Assembly: GCA_013298265.1 (NCBI GenBank)
Contig: JAAFHE010000034.1
Coordinates: 6,364 to 13,085 of the forward strand
Length of the DNA: 6,722 bases
Source: Lysobacterales bacterium
GTDB taxonomy: Bacteria > Pseudomonadota > Gammaproteobacteria > Xanthomonadales > Rhodanobacteraceae
Direction: 5' to 3'
The position numbers and the translations under genes were made by a program. Shown here one piece after another: positions 6,068 through 6,722 of the stretch; within the stretch, counting starts at the first letter, position 1; each line of letters starts with the position of its first letter. The notes below the pieces were generated by a model, which ran no database searches, was not told the DNA's origin, and saw nothing but the letters and a program-made list of their open reading frames with translations.

Positions 6068-6640
6068 ATGGAACTCGATCTGAGTCGGCAGGACATTACC
6101 GAATTACTGCACCGCTGGAACGAAGGCGATGAGCTCGCGCGTAATGCGGTATTTGGCAAGGTGTACAAACAACTTTGTGCGGCGGCGCAATCCGGCGTAG
6201 CTGGCGCGCACAATTCCGCCGTGCTGTCCCTTGTGCACGAGGCGTTTCTGCATCTCAGCGACGCCGAAGCGTCTCAATATCGCGACCGAAATCACTTTGC
6301 CGGAGTATGCGTGCGCACGATGCGGAATCTCCTGGTCGATCTGCACCGCCGCTCTGTTGTGCGACGAAGATATGCGACGGGCGATGATCTCTCTTCCGGC
6401 GTACGGACATCGCTGGCCGGCGTGGCGAAGCTTGATATCTTGTGCGCCTTGGCCGAGCTGTCAGAGAAGCACGAACTTGCAGCCGACGCGATCACGCTGC
6501 AGATATGGGGAGGGCTGGACACCGGTGAAATCGCGGCATTCAATGCATGTTCGGTGGCGACGATCGGACGACAACTCCAGCGAGCACGGTTCTTCCTGGC
6601 TACCCGCTTGCATGAGTATCAAATGTGCGAGCGTGATTGA
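6068..6640 (+). CDS. ECF sigma-70 factor, TIGR02999-like
   Basis: This 190-residue protein has the two-domain layout of ECF sigma factors. Region 2 is about residues 8-95: ITELLHRWNEGDELARNAVF, then LVHEAFLHL (55-63), the NHFAGVCVRTMRNLLVDLHRR-type core-binding and -10 recognition segment (75-95), then a basic stretch. Region 4 is about 120-183, with a helix-turn-helix at DTGEIAAFNACSVATIGRQLQRARFFL-type residues 151-177, which would read the -35 element. The pattern VHEA-L-L, HF, R-LVDLHRR and GGL-GEIA fits the TIGR02999 family, commonly adjacent to Ser/Thr kinases in this group of bacteria. ATG 6068 was chosen because family members start just before the ITELL helix; a GTG at 5942 would add 42 residues of antisense-kinase sequence. 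No clear Shine-Dalgarno precedes 6068, so the start is less certain than the gene. The HTH is diverged (NACSVATIGRQ), but no key segment is missing. No anti-sigma gene is seen; the kinase may control it (inference). Confidence 0.9.
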   Translation: MELDLSRQDITELLHRWNEGDELARNAVFGKVYKQLCAAAQSGVAGAHNSAVLSLVHEAFLHLSDAEASQYRDRNHFAGVCVRTMRNLLVDLHRRSVVRRRYATGDDLSSGVRTSLAGVAKLDILCALAELSEKHELAADAITLQIWGGLDTGEIAAFNACSVATIGRQLQRARFFLATRLHEYQMCERD

Positions 6641-6722
6641 CGGGGCTGCAGCTCGAGGCGGAAGGCGAGGCCCGGCGTATGAACTTGGCACTTTGTCCCC
6701 CGCGCGTCCGGCATAGTTAGTT

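Noticed and set aside
6681..6700. TTGGCAC followed by a C-rich run after the sigma gene, resembling a sigma-54 -24 box
   Set aside because: The matching TTGC -12 element is missing at the required spacing, and no gene start follows within the window.
1..6722. tRNA, rRNA, CRISPR array, integrase or full transposase
   Set aside because: I looked on both strands and saw no regular short direct repeats with spacers, no tRNA-like cloverleaf and no transposase or integrase motifs.

Overview
The window is GC-rich DNA with bacterial gene structure. The best guess for the host is a member of the Lysobacterales (Xanthomonadales), perhaps near the Rhodanobacteraceae. Three things suggest this: an ECF sigma factor of the TIGR02999 type next to a membrane-anchored Ser/Thr kinase with a TPR tail, secreted proteins ending in an 'IFxxGFE'-like tail, and a short IS5-like non-autonomous element. 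This placement is inferred from gene content; no marker gene is present.

Layout, left to right. (1) 1-327, + strand: the C-terminal 108 residues of a protein whose start lies outside the window. It ends in a lectin-like domain with cysteine and tryptophan landmarks, followed by a short hydrophobic tail. (2) 328-622: a convergent intergenic gap with two hairpins and one doubtful 54-codon frame. (3) 623-3007, - strand: a 794-residue exported protein with 14 RCC1-type repeats, each carrying a conserved Cys pair, and the C-terminal tail IFRSGFEGN. (4) 3008-3197: the leader of that gene, with a strong ribosome binding site and only a weak promoter candidate. (5) 3198-3419: a 214-bp non-coding element with 18-bp imperfect terminal inverted repeats, flanked by a CTAG duplication and full of hairpins. 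It looks like a MITE and sits exactly at the stop codon of the next gene. (6) 3416-6040, - strand: an 874-residue kinase with one membrane segment and a long TPR region predicted to lie outside the cytoplasm. (7) 6068-6640, + strand: a TIGR02999-like ECF sigma factor, head-to-head with the kinase and only 27 bp from it. (8) 6641-6722: nothing recognisable.

Working together (inference): the sigma factor and kinase form a plausible signalling pair in which the TPR region senses something in the envelope, the kinase signals inside, and the sigma factor changes transcription. The RCC1 protein lies downstream of the kinase on the same strand and may be an output or partner, but the mobile element now separates the two. 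Nothing here is demonstrably a new system. The most notable points are the element inserted at the stop codon, the 14-repeat probable double propeller, the shared C-terminal tail, the non-RD kinase and the very tight divergent arrangement.
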